DNA of 64,000 bases from an uncultured Erythrobacter sp. (GCA_947488755.1 CANLAD010000001.1:1130247-1194246), one strand, 5' to 3'; shown: positions 9,731 to 19,141, numbered from the stretch's first letter. Notes: generated by a model from the sequence alone, not told the origin. Numbers and translations: made by a program.

Positions 9731-11083
9731 CTACTGAGAATCATTCATCCATGCTCCCATCGAGCCAAGGTAGATATCGAGCTGCTTGAAACCTTGACTG
9801 GCAAGCCAGCCCGCCGCGACGCTAGCTCTCATCCCGCTGGCGCACATAAGCGTGAAATGGCGCTGCTTATCGAGTTCCGTCCAGCGCTCGTTGAGTTCCC
9901 CGACATAGATGTGCTCCGATGTCTGGATTGCCATATTTGCCCGCTCCTCTGCATCGCGAACGTCGAGCAAGGTCCAGTTGGCTTCTTCGTTCTCGAGCCT
10001 TGATTTGACGGCGACGGTGTCGATCATCGCGATAGAGTCCATTCCGATGCCGTTGGCTGCCGCTGGAACCACCCCATTGTAACCGCCGAGAATGTTGTCG
10101 ACCCCGATGCGCGTCAGATGCGACATCGCCTCGGAGAGCTGGTCTTCGTCGGCCCCCACCAAAACCACCGTTTCTCCCTCGCGGATAAACCACCCAGCAA
10201 AAGCGGAGATCATGCCAACAGGCAAACACATTGATCCGGGAAAATGACCCGAAGCATAAGCCATCGGCTCCCGCACATCGACTAAGTGATCCGTCTTGAC
10301 GTCACGCAGCTCCGATAGACTCAACCGGCGCGGGCGCATGATACGAGGGGCGGCCGCCGTACCTTGGAGGTTGAGGCGTTCCATAAGTCGGAAATAGGGA
10401 GGTTGGTAATGGTGCTCCGCCACCTTCGCCTCGATAAAGGCCTCTCGATCTTCGATTTGCAAGCGCGGATTATTGCGGCGCTCGTGCCCGATGGTCGAGA
10501 ATTCGCGCTCCGCCATTCCCGATCCACAGACCGAACCGGCCCCGTGCGCAGGATAGATGATCGTCTGGTCTCCAAGCGCCTTTAGCTTTTCGAGTGAGTC
10601 GTAAAGCGATCCTGCGACTTCGCGCTCGCGATCAGGATAAAAATCGGTCCGCCCGACATCGCCAACGAACAAGGCATCGCCGGTGAATACCCCGACAGGA
10701 CCATCAGGATAGGCGTTGTCATGGATGATGAATGCAAGATGGTCGTCGGTATGGCCGGGTGTTTCAAGTGTTTCGATTGTCAGTTGGCCAATTTCGAATT
10801 TGTCGCCCTCTCTCACGGTTTCGGCAAATCTCACTGCGCCTGCTGCGTTGGGACCATGGAAGACCTTTGCTCCCGTCATTTGGGCGAGGATCGGCGAACC
10901 GGTTACGAGATCCTCGTTACGATGGGTCTCGAAGATATGGGTAATCTCCAATCCATCGGAACGCGCCCTTTCGAGATACACGTCGCAGTCGCGCCGCGGA
11001 TCAATCACCGCCGCTTTTCCTCCGGAACCGATGAGATAGGACAGGTGTGACAGGCCGGATGTTTTGATCTTTTCCAAAAGCAT
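9731..11083 (-). CDS. MBL-fold hydrolase with two C-terminal rhodanese domains
   Basis: A 450-residue cytoplasmic protein. The first 230 residues form a metallo-beta-lactamase fold related to persulfide dioxygenases; the usual HxHxDH motif reads HRNEDL here, with later metal-ligand positions present (TPGHTDDH, FTGDALFVGD, YPAHGAG). Two rhodanese domains follow; the first lacks a catalytic cysteine, while the second has CASGMR. Such fusions act in sulfane-sulfur metabolism, but the altered metal motif leaves the chemistry open. I chose ATG at 11083 (MLLEKIKTSGLSHLSYLIGS) because homology begins there; an in-frame start at 11137 adds 18 unrelated residues. Confidence 0.8.
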   Translation of the reverse strand: MLLEKIKTSGLSHLSYLIGSGGKAAVIDPRRDCDVYLERARSDGLEITHIFETHRNEDLVTGSPILAQMTGAKVFHGPNAAGAVRFAETVREGDKFEIGQLTIETLETPGHTDDHLAFIIHDNAYPDGPVGVFTGDALFVGDVGRTDFYPDREREVAGSLYDSLEKLKALGDQTIIYPAHGAGSVCGSGMAEREFSTIGHERRNNPRLQIEDREAFIEAKVAEHHYQPPYFRLMERLNLQGTAAAPRIMRPRRLSLSELRDVKTDHLVDVREPMAYASGHFPGSMCLPVGMISAFAGWFIREGETVVLVGADEDQLSEAMSHLTRIGVDNILGGYNGVVPAAANGIGMDSIAMIDTVAVKSRLENEEANWTLLDVRDAEERANMAIQTSEHIYVGELNERWTELDKQRHFTLMCASGMRASVAAGWLASQGFKQLDIYLGSMGAWMNDSQ

Positions 11084-11146
11084 AGTCTTTTCCGTCTTGA
11101 TTTTGCCGAACGAACAAACCGCGTCTCGCGTGGTCACGCGAAGACG

Positions 11147-11854
11147 CTAGAGGTCGAGCTCCAATTCTGATTTGACCGCAGCGAGATTTTCAAATTCGTT
11201 TGCCTCCGGCTTGCCGATCGCTGGTTTGGCTTGGAGCCAGCTGTTTTCGCAGATGAAGTCGAGGAGGCATTCGGCCAGATCGGCATGACGACAGCGAAAG
11301 CAACCTTCGGCCAGCCTCTCGTCCGATACAACCGCCTCACCTGTGAATGGTTCGTCCAGCAACCAACCCGGGCGCGCCGCAGTCCATTGTAGGTGTTCAT
11401 GGGCTTGCAACATCGCTTCCATTGCGCGCATCTGTTCGAGGATATTAGCAAGCGCCGGCTGGGCGGTGAGTTCAAACCAAGCTGGGACGCTCGGTTGATG
11501 CGCGACAAAAGCGGCGGATATGACTGCTATGCGCTTGGCCTCCAGCTTGTCCATAGCCTTTACGATGTTCCTTGTACCCTCGGTGTATAGGGGAGGAGGA
11601 TCGATGGCGGTTCGCGGCCCGAATGCGACGCCGAGCGCCGAAATGACAGCATCGCAGCCCTCAAGGGCCTCGCTCAGATCGCCTTGCAACACGTCGCACT
11701 TGACATACTCAAAGCCAGCAATGCGTTCGCTTTGCTCCGGCAGGCTATGTTCAAGTGCGCGAATGCTGAGACCGCGTTTTCGCGCGCGCTTCAGAACTTC
11801 AGTTCCAGTGCTGCCACCGGCACCAAAAACGGCAATCTTGTTTGGTTGGCTCAT
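11147..11854 (-). CDS. NAD(P)-binding Rossmann-fold protein (NmrA/atypical SDR type)
   Basis: A 235-residue protein beginning MSQPNKIAVFGAGGSTGTEV, where GxGGxTG is the dinucleotide-binding loop of NAD(P)H-binding atypical short-chain dehydrogenases. The following KCDVLQGDLSEALEGCDAVISALG strand and loop are typical. There is no clear YxxxK active site, so it may be a redox-sensing or reductase-like protein. The start at 11854 is set by the position of the Rossmann motif. It lies 91 bases downstream of the lipoprotein gene in a run of same-strand genes. Confidence 0.75.
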   Translation of the reverse strand: MSQPNKIAVFGAGGSTGTEVLKRARKRGLSIRALEHSLPEQSERIAGFEYVKCDVLQGDLSEALEGCDAVISALGVAFGPRTAIDPPPLYTEGTRNIVKAMDKLEAKRIAVISAAFVAHQPSVPAWFELTAQPALANILEQMRAMEAMLQAHEHLQWTAARPGWLLDEPFTGEAVVSDERLAEGCFRCRHADLAECLLDFICENSWLQAKPAIGKPEANEFENLAAVKSELELDL

Positions 11855-11945
11855 ATTGTGTGTCCGGCGTGAGCGCGCGCGCGGAAGGCGCGGGCGCATT
11901 GGGGTAGCTGACCGATAATCAGGATACTCGGTCGGCCATTCGACA

Positions 11946-12434
11946 TTAGGTCTGGTCGTTTCCGCAGGTCGTGTAGCCCCAAAAGCCGAACTCGTCTTTG
12001 GCGCGCGGTGCGACAACGATCATTTCCTGCATTTGTAAACCGGCCGTTCCTTCATCATCGAGCATGCGTGTTTTGATGCGAAGCTCGCCACTTGAATAGC
12101 TGTCCGGCCCATCGGCTGAAACGGGGATCAGTTTGCCGTTGATCTTTATCGCTCCATTGCCATCGACACCATAAACGAAACTTGGGAACGCAATCTCGGT
12201 GAGGCGAAACTGGCATAATTTCTCCGCACCCAATGCAGCAAGATCGGCGTCCGTCATCGTTTCCGGAAGCATCAGCCCAGGACTTACATTTGCAAGCGCC
12301 GCCTCGGCAGGTTCAATCGGCGCGGCAGAGGCTGGAGGGTCCAGTGCGGCCTCCCTATCGTTGCCCGGTGCCGTGTTGGAGTTGCAGCCCGCCAGCGGAA
12401 GCGCTGTAAGGGTTATGATCAAGATCTTCTTCAT
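11946..12434 (-). CDS. Hypothetical lipoprotein
   Basis: A 162-residue exported protein with a clear lipoprotein signal (ITLTALPLAGC, cysteine at about residue 17) and an Ala/Pro-rich linker. The rest is a small beta-rich domain (ADLAALGAEKLCQFRLTEIAFPSFVYG) with a C-terminal Cys (TTCGNDQT). I do not recognise a functional family. Its start overlaps the DUF305 gene stop by four bases (ATGA), so it is made with a protein whose family is linked to copper handling. An envelope role in metal or redox stress is a guess from context. Confidence 0.6.
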   Translation of the reverse strand: MKKILIITLTALPLAGCNSNTAPGNDREAALDPPASAAPIEPAEAALANVSPGLMLPETMTDADLAALGAEKLCQFRLTEIAFPSFVYGVDGNGAIKINGKLIPVSADGPDSYSSGELRIKTRMLDDEGTAGLQMQEMIVVAPRAKDEFGFWGYTTCGNDQT

Positions 12435-12958
12435 TGCTGCATCTCCTCGGGCAGACGTTCTTCGGTTCTGACACCGTTTTCTTCGATATCGTCGATGAGA
12501 TATTTCATTTCGGCAATTTCGCGGCGCTGGGCCACAATGATGGCCTTGGCCAATTCACGTACGCGCGGGTCTTTGAGACTTGCTCGTTCGCTGGTCATGA
12601 TCGCGATCGAGTGGTGGGGGATCATGGCGGCCATGTATTCAGTGTCATCAACGGTCGTCTGACTGCGGACGAGCCAGAGAGCGAGTGCGATCGTAAGCGC
12701 GCCTACTCCTAGGATTACAAAATTCTTGGTCCGATCTTTGTACATGCCCCACATAAAAAGGAGCATCACGATCATCATCATCCCGCCCATCACAAACGTC
12801 ATCCAAAAACGTGTTTCGCTCCAGAAAATATCGTCGGCATCGAATGTGTTTGAATACATCAGAAAGAACATGATGACGGTGGAGGTCGAAACCATCGCCA
12901 TGAAACGCCAGTAACTACCGCCCCCGCCTCCCTCAGAGTGATGTGTGCTGTCATTCAT
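12431..12958 (-). CDS. DUF305-domain membrane protein
   Basis: A 175-residue protein with three N-terminal membrane helices followed by a DUF305 domain, whose hallmark AAMIPHHSIAIMTSERA is seen near residue 117. DUF305 is a ferritin-like helical domain with conserved His/Met residues and often accompanies copper-resistance genes. The ATG at 12958 overlaps the stop of the channel gene (ATGA), which settles the start against a longer frame upstream. Histidines and glycines at the N-terminus (HHSEGGGGG) precede the first helix. Confidence 0.8.
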   Translation of the reverse strand: MNDSTHHSEGGGGGSYWRFMAMVSTSTVIMFFLMYSNTFDADDIFWSETRFWMTFVMGGMMMIVMLLFMWGMYKDRTKNFVILGVGALTIALALWLVRSQTTVDDTEYMAAMIPHHSIAIMTSERASLKDPRVRELAKAIIVAQRREIAEMKYLIDDIEENGVRTEERLPEEMQQ

Positions 12959-13371
12959 TCCTTTTCTCCGTTCGTCATCATTTTCCAGAATAGCTGCGCT
13001 GAACAGCTGATTAGAGCGAAGCCAGTGAGAGCTTCGATGCCAGCAAGGACTCTCAGGTGGTGTGTGGGATAGATGTCTCCCAGACCCAGGGTCGTCACGT
13101 TGATCAGCGAAAAATAGAAATGATCCATCCATCCCATCGTGGATGTTTTGTCAAAGCTGCCCAGATCAAACTCGATCCCAATCCAGAAACCGACCGCGAA
13201 TAGCGCAGCAACGAAAAGATGTGAGAGAAGAACCAGCAGTGACACAGCAAGCTTCGCGATCAGGTCGTTGCGCCTATCCAAAAGCGAATGGGCAATGCCA
13301 AGAATACCCAGATGAGAAATGATCGATAACAGAAACAAAACCGTTGCGACTGATAGGGCGAGGAGCATCAT
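12955..13371 (-). CDS. Two-helix potassium-channel-like membrane protein
   Basis: A 138-residue membrane protein with two N-terminal helices, a pore-loop region and a final helix. The segment FSLINVTTLGLGDIYP contains TTLGLGD, a close match to the TxGYGD selectivity filter with Tyr replaced by Leu, as in many small bacterial Ion_trans_2 channels. No cytoplasmic RCK domain is attached. It overlaps genes on both sides by four bases, in an operon otherwise made of redox and metal-linked proteins, so the ion and purpose are unclear. Confidence 0.75.
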   Translation of the reverse strand: MMLLALSVATVLFLLSIISHLGILGIAHSLLDRRNDLIAKLAVSLLVLLSHLFVAALFAVGFWIGIEFDLGSFDKTSTMGWMDHFYFSLINVTTLGLGDIYPTHHLRVLAGIEALTGFALISCSAQLFWKMMTNGEKE

Positions 13372-14078
13372 TGCATGGGCCCCTGCTCCAACTTTCGCCC
13401 GTGCCCCGTGTTAGTGCAAACGGACCAATAGAAAATCCCGAACCAAAAATTCTTACGCCGCTCTTCCTCAAGAGCCCGCGCAGCCGCCTTATCCGGTCGA
13501 ATTGAAAGGTGTTTTCGCTCTATATCGCACGGCTTGTTGATCCAGATGCCGAGACGCACGAGCCAGTCGGGCCAGTTCTCCGGTTCCTGTGAACCAAGCA
13601 GGCCCAGACGCGTACCCTCAGGCATCTTATGGGCAAAGTCTTCGACTATGCGCTCTGCACCTGGCACGATATCCAGACCGAAAGTCGAGATCGCCGCGCG
13701 CATCGTCGGAGGTGGATCGTAATCGGCCACATCAGCCTCGATGAGTTCGACGTTCTCCCACCCCTTTTTGTCGATCAGCTCTCGCGCGATCGAGAGCATG
13801 TTGCGAGAAATGTCGACGCCGATAAGTCGTCCGCTTGCACCGATGCGCCGCTGAAGTTCTGCGAAATTTTGTCCCGATCCGCAGCAAAGATCGATGACAA
13901 TATCGCCTTCTTGCAGCCGAAGTGCGTCGATCATATGCCTTCGCTGCCGGGCAACACCGGTGACATAAAAACCAGCCGCCATAAGGGTGTAAAATCGTGC
14001 ATTGGCATCATAAGTCTGACGCCACGAAGCGGTATCTTCTGCAATTACAGTATCGGAGGTTTCGGAACGATCAGACAC
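13368..14078 (-). CDS. Class I SAM-dependent methyltransferase
   Basis: A 236-residue cytoplasmic methyltransferase. Motif I is VIDLCCGSGQNF (about residue 58), followed by the acidic SAM-ribose residue in IGVDIS and a motif II-like region VADYDPPPTM. An N-terminal helix pair (WRQTYDANARFYTLMAAGFYV) resembles UbiE/small-molecule methyltransferases. It starts eight bases inside the glutaredoxin-MauE gene and overlaps the channel gene by four, so it is the second gene of the coupled operon. A second unrelated-looking methyltransferase gene lies at 19974-20660. The substrate is unknown. Confidence 0.8.
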   Translation of the reverse strand: MSDRSETSDTVIAEDTASWRQTYDANARFYTLMAAGFYVTGVARQRRHMIDALRLQEGDIVIDLCCGSGQNFAELQRRIGASGRLIGVDISRNMLSIARELIDKKGWENVELIEADVADYDPPPTMRAAISTFGLDIVPGAERIVEDFAHKMPEGTRLGLLGSQEPENWPDWLVRLGIWINKPCDIERKHLSIRPDKAAARALEEERRKNFWFGIFYWSVCTNTGHGRKLEQGPMQ

Positions 14079-14832
14079 TGATCCAACCCAGCGCCTGCGC
14101 TCCCATCCACAAGCCCATGGCGATCATGAACAGGTTCTCGGTCAGTGATACGAATCCCAGCGGCACATTGCTGCTTCCGCCGACACAGGCACATTTGAGT
14201 TCGCGTTTGTCGATGTAAACGGCCTTGAATACGCTGACGCCTCCAACCGTGCCAATAAACAGCGCAAGCGGCGCAGACAGCCACACTAGTGCGCCTGCGG
14301 TCATTAGAATACCGGCCGCAGCCTCGCCGAAGGGATAGACGAACGAGTAAGGCACCCAGCGCTGAGCGAGCAGGTCGTAATTGAGGAACATTGTCGAGAA
14401 GCTGCGCACATCCTGCAGCTTTTGGAGAGCAAGCAGAGTCATCGACAAACTGACGAACCATTCTCCAGCGCGGATGGTGAAGGGTGTGCCAAAGAACGAC
14501 CAGCTTAACCCGAGCCCAAGTAAAAACGCGACCAAGAATATAGCGACAACAGGCTGATAGCTGGTCTCGCCTTCTTTAGGCTGGGATCGGCTTTTACCAA
14601 AGTGTTCACGAACGTCGTCATATCCGCCGATCCGCTTGTCATCTATAAAGGTCTGTGGCGTCGTTTCGACGTCGTGCTTCTCCTTGAAAGCGTCGGTCTG
14701 CTCTCTGGTTGTGAGATGGTTGTCGTCTACTGTGAAGCCTTGCCGCTTGAGCAAGTCGACGGTCTTTATGCCATAAGGACAAACATGGTCCTCCATAACC
14801 ATCCGATAGACCTGAGCTGTTTTCGTTGCCAT
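14071..14832 (-). CDS. Glutaredoxin-MauE fusion membrane protein
   Basis: A 253-residue fusion. Residues about 1-80 form a glutaredoxin domain with the active-site sequence CPYG instead of CPYC, so it is monothiol at that site; TTPQTFIDDKRIGGYDD supplies the cis-Pro and the glutathione-binding region. Residues about 92-250 form a four-helix MauE/DoxX-like membrane domain with a paired Cys (LKCACVGG) on a loop. MauE-type proteins pass reducing power across the membrane to fold or protect thiols. The ATG at 14832 was chosen because the glutaredoxin strand begins there. It heads the overlapping operon running down to 11946. Confidence 0.8.
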   Translation of the reverse strand: MATKTAQVYRMVMEDHVCPYGIKTVDLLKRQGFTVDDNHLTTREQTDAFKEKHDVETTPQTFIDDKRIGGYDDVREHFGKSRSQPKEGETSYQPVVAIFLVAFLLGLGLSWSFFGTPFTIRAGEWFVSLSMTLLALQKLQDVRSFSTMFLNYDLLAQRWVPYSFVYPFGEAAAGILMTAGALVWLSAPLALFIGTVGGVSVFKAVYIDKRELKCACVGGSSNVPLGFVSLTENLFMIAMGLWMGAQALGWISV

Positions 14833-14947
14833 GTAGTGTCTCTTTTTGCGGTTTTTCGCGTGCCTATAAGTTACAATGCTTCGGCCTATTGGTTTTCTAA
14901 AAGATGGACGGCCTGCGGACAAACCGACAGATTAGCAGGGCTGTCAG

Positions 14948-16309
14948 TTAATCTCCCGCCGCCTCATGCTCGGTCATTTCTTGAGGGTCTTCGGGCTTCC
15001 GTGACAGATAGAACCACTCGGCCAAGAAGACCGTGGCGATCCCCACCGCGGCATAGGCTACAATCGCAGGATCGCTTTTCAGTTTCACCGAGGTGAAAGC
15101 GGCCAACACAACGGCGTCCGCGGCCAGAGCGGCAAGCAGGATGGATGCGCGTGCGCCCACCTCTTTGCGAAGATTGCGGAAAACGCCCCAATGGATAAGC
15201 ATGTCCATTACGAGATAAAAGAAAGCTCCCAACGAAGCGATCCGCGAAAGATCAAACAGGACGGCGAGTGTTCCCGCGATCACAACCGTGTAGACAAGCA
15301 TATGGCTGCGGATTCCGCCGGACATGCCGAAGTGGCTATGAGGGATCATTTTCATTTCGGTCAGCATCGTCAGCATCCGGGACACAGCGAAAACACTCGC
15401 AATGACGCCCGACGTGGTGGCAGCAATTGCGATCGTCACGGTGAAGTAGAAGCCCAGATCGCCCAAAGCGGGCCGCGCAGCGGCTGCAAGCGAATAATCA
15501 CGCGCCTTGACAATCTCTTCAATGCTCAGACTTGAGCCAACAGCGATCGCGACAAGAAGATAAACGACGATGCAGACTGCGATCGAAATCATGATCGTGC
15601 GGCCAACATTCTTGTGCGGATCGACCAACTCACCGCCGCTATTGGTGATGGTGGTGAAGCCCTTGAAGGCTAGTATGGAAAAGGCGACCGAAGCAAGCAG
15701 CGCTTCCACTCCAGTCATTGAGACCGTTTGCGAAAAAGCGCCGGAAGAAAAGCCGCTAGCCCATATGGCCGCTACGGCGAAGAGGACGATCCCGCCTATT
15801 TTGATCGCAGACATTATGACCGAGAATCCGCTTACCGATTTGTTGCCGGCGGCGTTGACGAGGTAGGCGAATACTATGAGTGCCAATGCTGCAAGAGAAA
15901 CCAACCACCCGGTAGTTTCGAGGCCAAACGGACGCAGCGCGTATGTGGCGAAGGTTCTGGCAACAAGGCTTTCATTGATAACCATCGATAGAGCCATCAG
16001 CAAAGACGCCGATGCCGCAACCACGCCGGGCCCATATGCCTTCTGAAGGATCATCGCGATCCCGCCAGAAGATGGCCACTTGTTTGACATCTTGATGTAG
16101 CTGTAAGCTGCGAGCGACGTTACCAAAGCGCCCGCAACAAAGGACAGCGGAAACAGGGGGCCGGCAAGTTCGGCAATCTGGCCCGTCAGCGCGAAAATTC
16201 CAGCGCCAATCATCACGCCAGTTCCCATCGCAACGCCGCCCAAAAGGCTTATCGATTGCTTGTCGCTCGGCTCGTCGCGGTGCTCGTTTGTAGGCAAAGT
16301 GTTCCCCAT
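14948..16309 (-). CDS. APC-family amino acid permease
   Basis: A 453-residue integral membrane carrier with about twelve helices. The N-terminal GVAMGTGVMIGAGIFALTGQ is the helix 1 glycine-rich signature of the APC superfamily, and the helix 6 region SILAFKGFTTITNSGGELVDPHKNVGRTI contains the substrate-binding segment. It is most like the YfnA/cationic-amino-acid branch. It is not overlapped by its neighbours and lies between two copper operons, so it may be a passenger or may supply amino acids (for example cysteine) for metal buffering; the substrate cannot be read from sequence. Confidence 0.85.
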   Translation of the reverse strand: MGNTLPTNEHRDEPSDKQSISLLGGVAMGTGVMIGAGIFALTGQIAELAGPLFPLSFVAGALVTSLAAYSYIKMSNKWPSSGGIAMILQKAYGPGVVAASASLLMALSMVINESLVARTFATYALRPFGLETTGWLVSLAALALIVFAYLVNAAGNKSVSGFSVIMSAIKIGGIVLFAVAAIWASGFSSGAFSQTVSMTGVEALLASVAFSILAFKGFTTITNSGGELVDPHKNVGRTIMISIAVCIVVYLLVAIAVGSSLSIEEIVKARDYSLAAAARPALGDLGFYFTVTIAIAATTSGVIASVFAVSRMLTMLTEMKMIPHSHFGMSGGIRSHMLVYTVVIAGTLAVLFDLSRIASLGAFFYLVMDMLIHWGVFRNLRKEVGARASILLAALAADAVVLAAFTSVKLKSDPAIVAYAAVGIATVFLAEWFYLSRKPEDPQEMTEHEAAGD

Positions 16310-16471
16310 TACCTGAATTCTTGGAACAAGAGGGCGCTAATCGTCAGTACGGAAGGATCGACGTCGCCCCTCAAAAAAATCCATGTTTGCGGTGACGCAC
16401 ATCTTCCGCGAGGTGAGGCGACACTAGATCAATGTGTCGCCCTTCCCTTGGATCAATCGAGCCTAAACCAG

Positions 16472-18679
16472 TCATAGGTTCGCACTTCGCAGTCGCAGGG
16501 AATTCACCACAACTGAGATCGAGGAGGCGCTCATAGCGAAGGCAGCGAACATCGGGCTGATCAGAATTCCGAAGAATGGATAGAGCAATCCTGCGGCGAC
16601 TGGCACGCCGGATGCATTGTAGATGAGCGCAAAAAACAGGTTTTGCCGAATATTGCGCATGGTTGCGCGCGCCAGCTTCCGAGCCCGAACGATCCCATCA
16701 AGGTTGCCTCTGACCAGAGTAATTCCGGCGCTCTCGATGGCCACATCCGCGCCAGTTCCCATGGCGATGCCGACATCTGCCTGCGCTAGTGCTGGCGCAT
16801 CGTTGACCCCGTCGCCGGCCATAGCAACTTTCGCGCCTTCCGCTTGCAACTGAGAAATGAGCCTGGCCTTTTCTTCGGGCAGCACTCCAGCTTGGACTTT
16901 GTCGATGCCGAGCCGACTCGCGACCGCCTTTGCAGTGCGTTCGTTATCGCCCGTGGCCATGATGATGGTAAGGCCGAGCGCGTGTAGCGATTGAATCGCG
17001 GCCGGTGTTGTTTCCTTAACTGGATCAGCTACCGCTATGAGTCCCGCGATCTGGCGGTCGAAGACGACAAACATGACGGTCTCACCTTCGTCACGCCTGG
17101 TATTTGCTATTTCGTTCAGCGACCCGCTATCAAGGCCCATATCCGTCACCAGCGCAAGATTGCCTAGAGCCACCGACTTTTCGGAGACCCGTCCTATCAC
17201 GCCCTTACCCGTAATCGCTTCGAAGTCTTCAGCGCTTGTCAGTTCAATGCCACGCTGTTCTGCGCCTTTCACAATAGCTTCGGCAAGGGGATGCTCTGAC
17301 CCTCGCTCAAGCGAGGCTGCCAGTCGGAGTATCTCCGTTTGGTCGAAGCCTGGCTCGGCCATCACGGCCATTAGTCGCGGTTTGCCTTCGGTAAGGGTGC
17401 CTGTCTTGTCGATGATCAATGTGTCGATGGTCTCAAAGCGCTCAAGTGCCTCGGCGTTCTTGATTAACACACCAACTTGCGCGCCGCGGCCCGTCGCAGT
17501 CATGATCGACATCGGCGTTGCGAGGCCCAGAGCGCATGGACATGCGATAATCAGCACTGCAACCGCGGCGACCAGTGCATAAGCCAAAGAAGGCTGCGGT
17601 CCCCAGACGGCCCACGCGATAAATGCCAGGACCGCAATCGCAATGACTGCTGGGACGAACAGTCCGGCCACCTTGTCGGCATATTTCTGGATTGGTGCGC
17701 GCGAGCGCTGAGCAGCTGCAACCATATCGACAATCTGGGAAAGCATCGTGTCAGAGCCGACCCGTCTTGCCTCTATCTCGAGGCTACCTGTGCCATTGAT
17801 CGTCGCGCCAGTGACACTTTCGCCTTCTACCTTCTCAACGGGCACAGGTTCGCCAGTGATCATGCTTTCATCGATCGAGGAGCGTCCTTTTAGCACGGTG
17901 CCGTCCACAGGAACTTTTTCACCCGGGCGCACTCGAACCCTGTCGCCCACCGCAACATGTTCGAGCGGGATCTCCTCTTCTGATCCATCGTCCCGGATCA
18001 CCCGGGCAGTCTTGGCGGCTAGATCCAGAAGCGCTCGAATGGCTTTGCCGGTGCCTTCTCGAGCGCGCAGCTCCATGACCTGCCCCAATAGGACCAGCGT
18101 CACAATCACGGCTGCTGCTTCGAAGTAGACGCCGACATGACCGTTAGCGTCGCGAAAGCCATCCGGAAAGACGCCGGGTGCAATGATTGCAACGACGCTG
18201 AATAGCCATGCCGCGCTTACGCCCATTGCGATCAGAGAGAACATGTTCAGATTCCAGGTTCTGAACGAGTTCAAGCCGCGCTGGAGGAATGGCCAGCCGC
18301 ACCACAAAACCACGGGTGTGCCAAGAACGAATTCGATCCAGAGCGTGCTCCGCTCGCCAAATATCTCGCGCACGCCTGACCAGCCCAGAAAAGGCCCCAT
18401 AGTGAGTATGAGCAGCGGCAGTGTAAGAACCGCGCCGACCCAGAAGCGTCTGGTGAAATCGACCAGTTCGGGATTCGGCCCGTCTTCAACCATGGCGGCG
18501 GATTCAAGCTCGAGGCCCATCCCGCAAATCGGGCAGGACCCCATCCTGGTCTGCCGCACTTCCGGGTGCATTGGGCACGTATAGACGGTCCCACTATAGT
18601 CAGCCGGGACCTTGTCATATCTCACGTCACTTGAGATAGGGGCGCTGGCGTGGTCGTGATCGCAATGAGAGTGGTCCAT
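16472..18679 (-). CDS. copA: Copper-exporting P1B-type ATPase
   Basis: A 735-residue inner-membrane ATPase that exports Cu(I) from the cytoplasm. It opens with a His/Cys-rich tail ([10 protein letters not shown]) and a heavy-metal-binding YHS-like motif (CPMHPEV...CPICGMGLE) instead of an HMA domain. It then has eight helices, the CPC metal motif in [15 protein letters not shown], the phosphorylation site [11 protein letters not shown] and the SEHPLAEAI motif. ATG at 18679 has GGAG seven bases before it; an in-frame ATG at 18691 adds four residues. It follows the DUF5676 gene, and both lie divergent from csoR with a likely CsoR operator between. Confidence 0.95.
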   Translation of the reverse strand: MDHSHCDHDHASAPISSDVRYDKVPADYSGTVYTCPMHPEVRQTRMGSCPICGMGLELESAAMVEDGPNPELVDFTRRFWVGAVLTLPLLILTMGPFLGWSGVREIFGERSTLWIEFVLGTPVVLWCGWPFLQRGLNSFRTWNLNMFSLIAMGVSAAWLFSVVAIIAPGVFPDGFRDANGHVGVYFEAAAVIVTLVLLGQVMELRAREGTGKAIRALLDLAAKTARVIRDDGSEEEIPLEHVAVGDRVRVRPGEKVPVDGTVLKGRSSIDESMITGEPVPVEKVEGESVTGATINGTGSLEIEARRVGSDTMLSQIVDMVAAAQRSRAPIQKYADKVAGLFVPAVIAIAVLAFIAWAVWGPQPSLAYALVAAVAVLIIACPCALGLATPMSIMTATGRGAQVGVLIKNAEALERFETIDTLIIDKTGTLTEGKPRLMAVMAEPGFDQTEILRLAASLERGSEHPLAEAIVKGAEQRGIELTSAEDFEAITGKGVIGRVSEKSVALGNLALVTDMGLDSGSLNEIANTRRDEGETVMFVVFDRQIAGLIAVADPVKETTPAAIQSLHALGLTIIMATGDNERTAKAVASRLGIDKVQAGVLPEEKARLISQLQAEGAKVAMAGDGVNDAPALAQADVGIAMGTGADVAIESAGITLVRGNLDGIVRARKLARATMRNIRQNLFFALIYNASGVPVAAGLLYPFFGILISPMFAAFAMSASSISVVVNSLRLRSANL

Positions 18680-18759
18680 CGCTTGCTCCATTTCGTTGTG
18701 ATGCCATCCCTTGCTCGAAAGCCTCCGGCTGCGATGGAAATGCCGTCGTTGTTTTCAGA

Positions 18760-19038
18760 TTACGAAGGCCGCCGGCTCTTGCTGAAGAAGCGATACAGCG
18801 GCACCGCGAGAATGGCGATGTACCACCCGTACAGGAAGCTTCCGACTGCACCGGCGAAGAAACCGGGCCAAGTCAGCCACTCAAATCCTGGCAGCAGCGG
18901 CTCCCAAGCTTCGTGCATGTGAAATTGCGTGGGCGCGAGAAGGCCGAACGCCACGCACACTATGAAACTGATCAGCAGGAACAGGCTTATCGTCCATCCC
19001 CAACGTGTGATTGCGGCTCGCAGAGTTCCATCAGTCAT
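18760..19038 (-). CDS. DUF5676 family small membrane protein
   Basis: A 92-residue protein with two membrane helices. The sequence HMHEAWEPLLPGFEWLTWPGFFAGAVGSFLYGWY matches DUF5676 proteins, which commonly accompany copper ATPases but have no assigned activity; the His/Met/Trp-rich periplasmic loop could bind Cu(I). ATG at 19038 has AGGAGAAATTTG upstream, a good ribosome site. It is the first gene after the CsoR-like operator and is probably co-transcribed with the ATPase 80 bases downstream. Confidence 0.8.
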   Translation of the reverse strand: MTDGTLRAAITRWGWTISLFLLISFIVCVAFGLLAPTQFHMHEAWEPLLPGFEWLTWPGFFAGAVGSFLYGWYIAILAVPLYRFFSKSRRPS

Positions 19039-19056
19039 CAAATTTCTCCTTCACAT

Positions 19057-19073
19057 ATACCATAGGGGGGTAT
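19057..19073. promoter_or_regulatory. CsoR operator between csoR and the copA operon
   Basis: The sequence ATACCATAGGGGGGTAT is a pseudo-dyad with a G-tract between TATAC/GTATA-like arms, the form of copper CsoR operators (TA-rich arms flanking a G/C run). It lies between the divergent DUF5676-copA and csoR genes, 19 bases before the DUF5676 start. Binding of apo-CsoR would repress both directions, with release by Cu(I). Inferred from family knowledge and position. Confidence 0.7.
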
Positions 19074-19141
19074 AGTATATATCGCAAGATTTGCAAGTGG
19101 CATCGAAATCGGGAATGGGTCTCGACAACGGAGAAGCGACG

